Of a stretch of 64,000 nt of DNA, positions 63,707-64,000 are shown one piece after another. The notes beneath the pieces are model-generated. The model was not told the origin of the DNA. It saw only the letters and a list, made by a program, of their open reading frames with translations, and ran no database searches. Every line of letters begins with the position of its first letter. Positions within the stretch are counted from its first letter, which is position 1. Position numbers and translations under genes: made by a program. Origin of the DNA: Hyphomicrobium sp. (GTDB taxonomy: Bacteria; Pseudomonadota; Alphaproteobacteria; Rhizobiales; Hyphomicrobiaceae); NCBI RefSeq assembly GCF_019753045.1, contig NZ_JAIELN010000004.1, positions 1-64,000 on the forward strand, in the 5' to 3' direction.

Positions 63707-64000
63707 TTAGTGGGCGGCGCTGCCAACGACTTGGATAGGAGACGCGTTTCTGCTCGCTGCGAACGCCTGCTCCGACTGCACCTCGATGTAGAGATTATGG
63801 ACATCCGGGTAGCGTGATTTGATCGCCGTCTGCAGTCGCGCCGTCACGTCCTCGACTGCCCTCGCGCTTACCCAATCATCGAAATCGACGCTCGCTGTTA
63901 CCAGGATGTCCTGGGGTGCAAGGTGCATCGTCCGAATTTCGTTGATCTTACGGATCGGTTTGCCGAAGCCCGTTTCCGTTTCGATGATTTCGCGTATGCC
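63707..64000 (-). CDS. Cation diffusion facilitator transporter, C-terminal part
   Basis: The gene enters from the right window edge, so only about 97 C-terminal residues are visible. They form the cytoplasmic CDF domain: EIIETETGFGKPIRKINEIRT, MHLAPQDILVTASVDFDD, then TARLQTAIKSRYPDVHNLYIEV. The membrane part lies outside the window. CDF proteins export Zn, Fe, Mn or Co; the metal cannot be inferred here. Confidence 0.75.
   Translation of the reverse strand, partial: GIREIIETETGFGKPIRKINEIRTMHLAPQDILVTASVDFDDWVSARAVEDVTARLQTAIKSRYPDVHNLYIEVQSEQAFAASRNASPIQVVGSAAH

Overview
The window looks like a chromosomal segment of an alphaproteobacterium of the order Hyphomicrobiales, most likely a Hyphomicrobium-like methylotroph. 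The evidence is the gene order DUF2062-pdxJ-acpS-lepB-rnc-era-recO, order-typical families (DUF1489, DUF1134/EipA, DUF1269, PccA), an alphaproteobacterial SOS box (GAAC-N7-GAAC), high GC content, and many small secreted proteins of unknown function. The genus is an inference.

Layout. 0-5.4 kb is a tightly packed housekeeping operon for pyridoxine, holo-ACP, protein secretion, RNA processing, ribosome assembly and recombination, closed by a strong terminator. 5.7-16 kb carries a TerB-like repeat protein, the propionyl-CoA carboxylase alpha subunit, a LysR regulator divergent from a 22-residue Lys/Ala peptide, lipB, a tRNA-Leu(GAG), a DegP/HtrA protease, a DUF1269 protein, a polysaccharide deacetylase and a GNAT enzyme. 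16-25 kb is mostly uncharacterised envelope or secreted proteins, a HisC-like aminotransferase and a divergent TetR/MFS pair. 25-29.5 kb holds the nitrogen-control pair glnB-glnA, with a clear sigma-54-type promoter, then NAD(P)HX repair and a thioesterase. 29.6-42 kb has a TPR protein, a photolyase, an L,D-transpeptidase, EipA, msrB, a TonB-like protein, small secreted proteins and a 43-residue lipoprotein. 42-53 kb has two membrane proteins, a diguanylate cyclase, an SDR, a bactofilin, a beta-lactamase-fold hydrolase, a cytochrome c, tandem paralogous small secreted proteins, and the VOC/PhnA pair.

53-57 kb is an AT-richer accessory island inserted next to uvrA. It holds a compact CBASS-type defence operon: a YjzC-like 61-residue protein, an SMODS cyclic-nucleotide synthase (CD-NTase) and a two-TM SLATT effector. 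The operon is transcribed divergently from a LexA-like self-cleaving repressor. The shared promoter region is an almost perfect bipartite palindrome that overlaps both predicted promoters. This is the most interesting system in the window, because it suggests control of an abortive-infection module by a LexA/CI-like switch. 57-64 kb returns to core DNA repair, with uvrA and an SOS-box-preceded ssb, plus GFA, YkgJ and the end of a cation-efflux transporter.

A second notable feature is a family of intergenic hairpin repeats. They share a T-rich leader and a conserved core with an asymmetric CCGGC internal loop, while the outer stem varies in sequence but stays complementary. There is one clear copy near 9.1 kb, one weak copy near 5.4 kb, and about ten between 51.8 and 63.5 kb.
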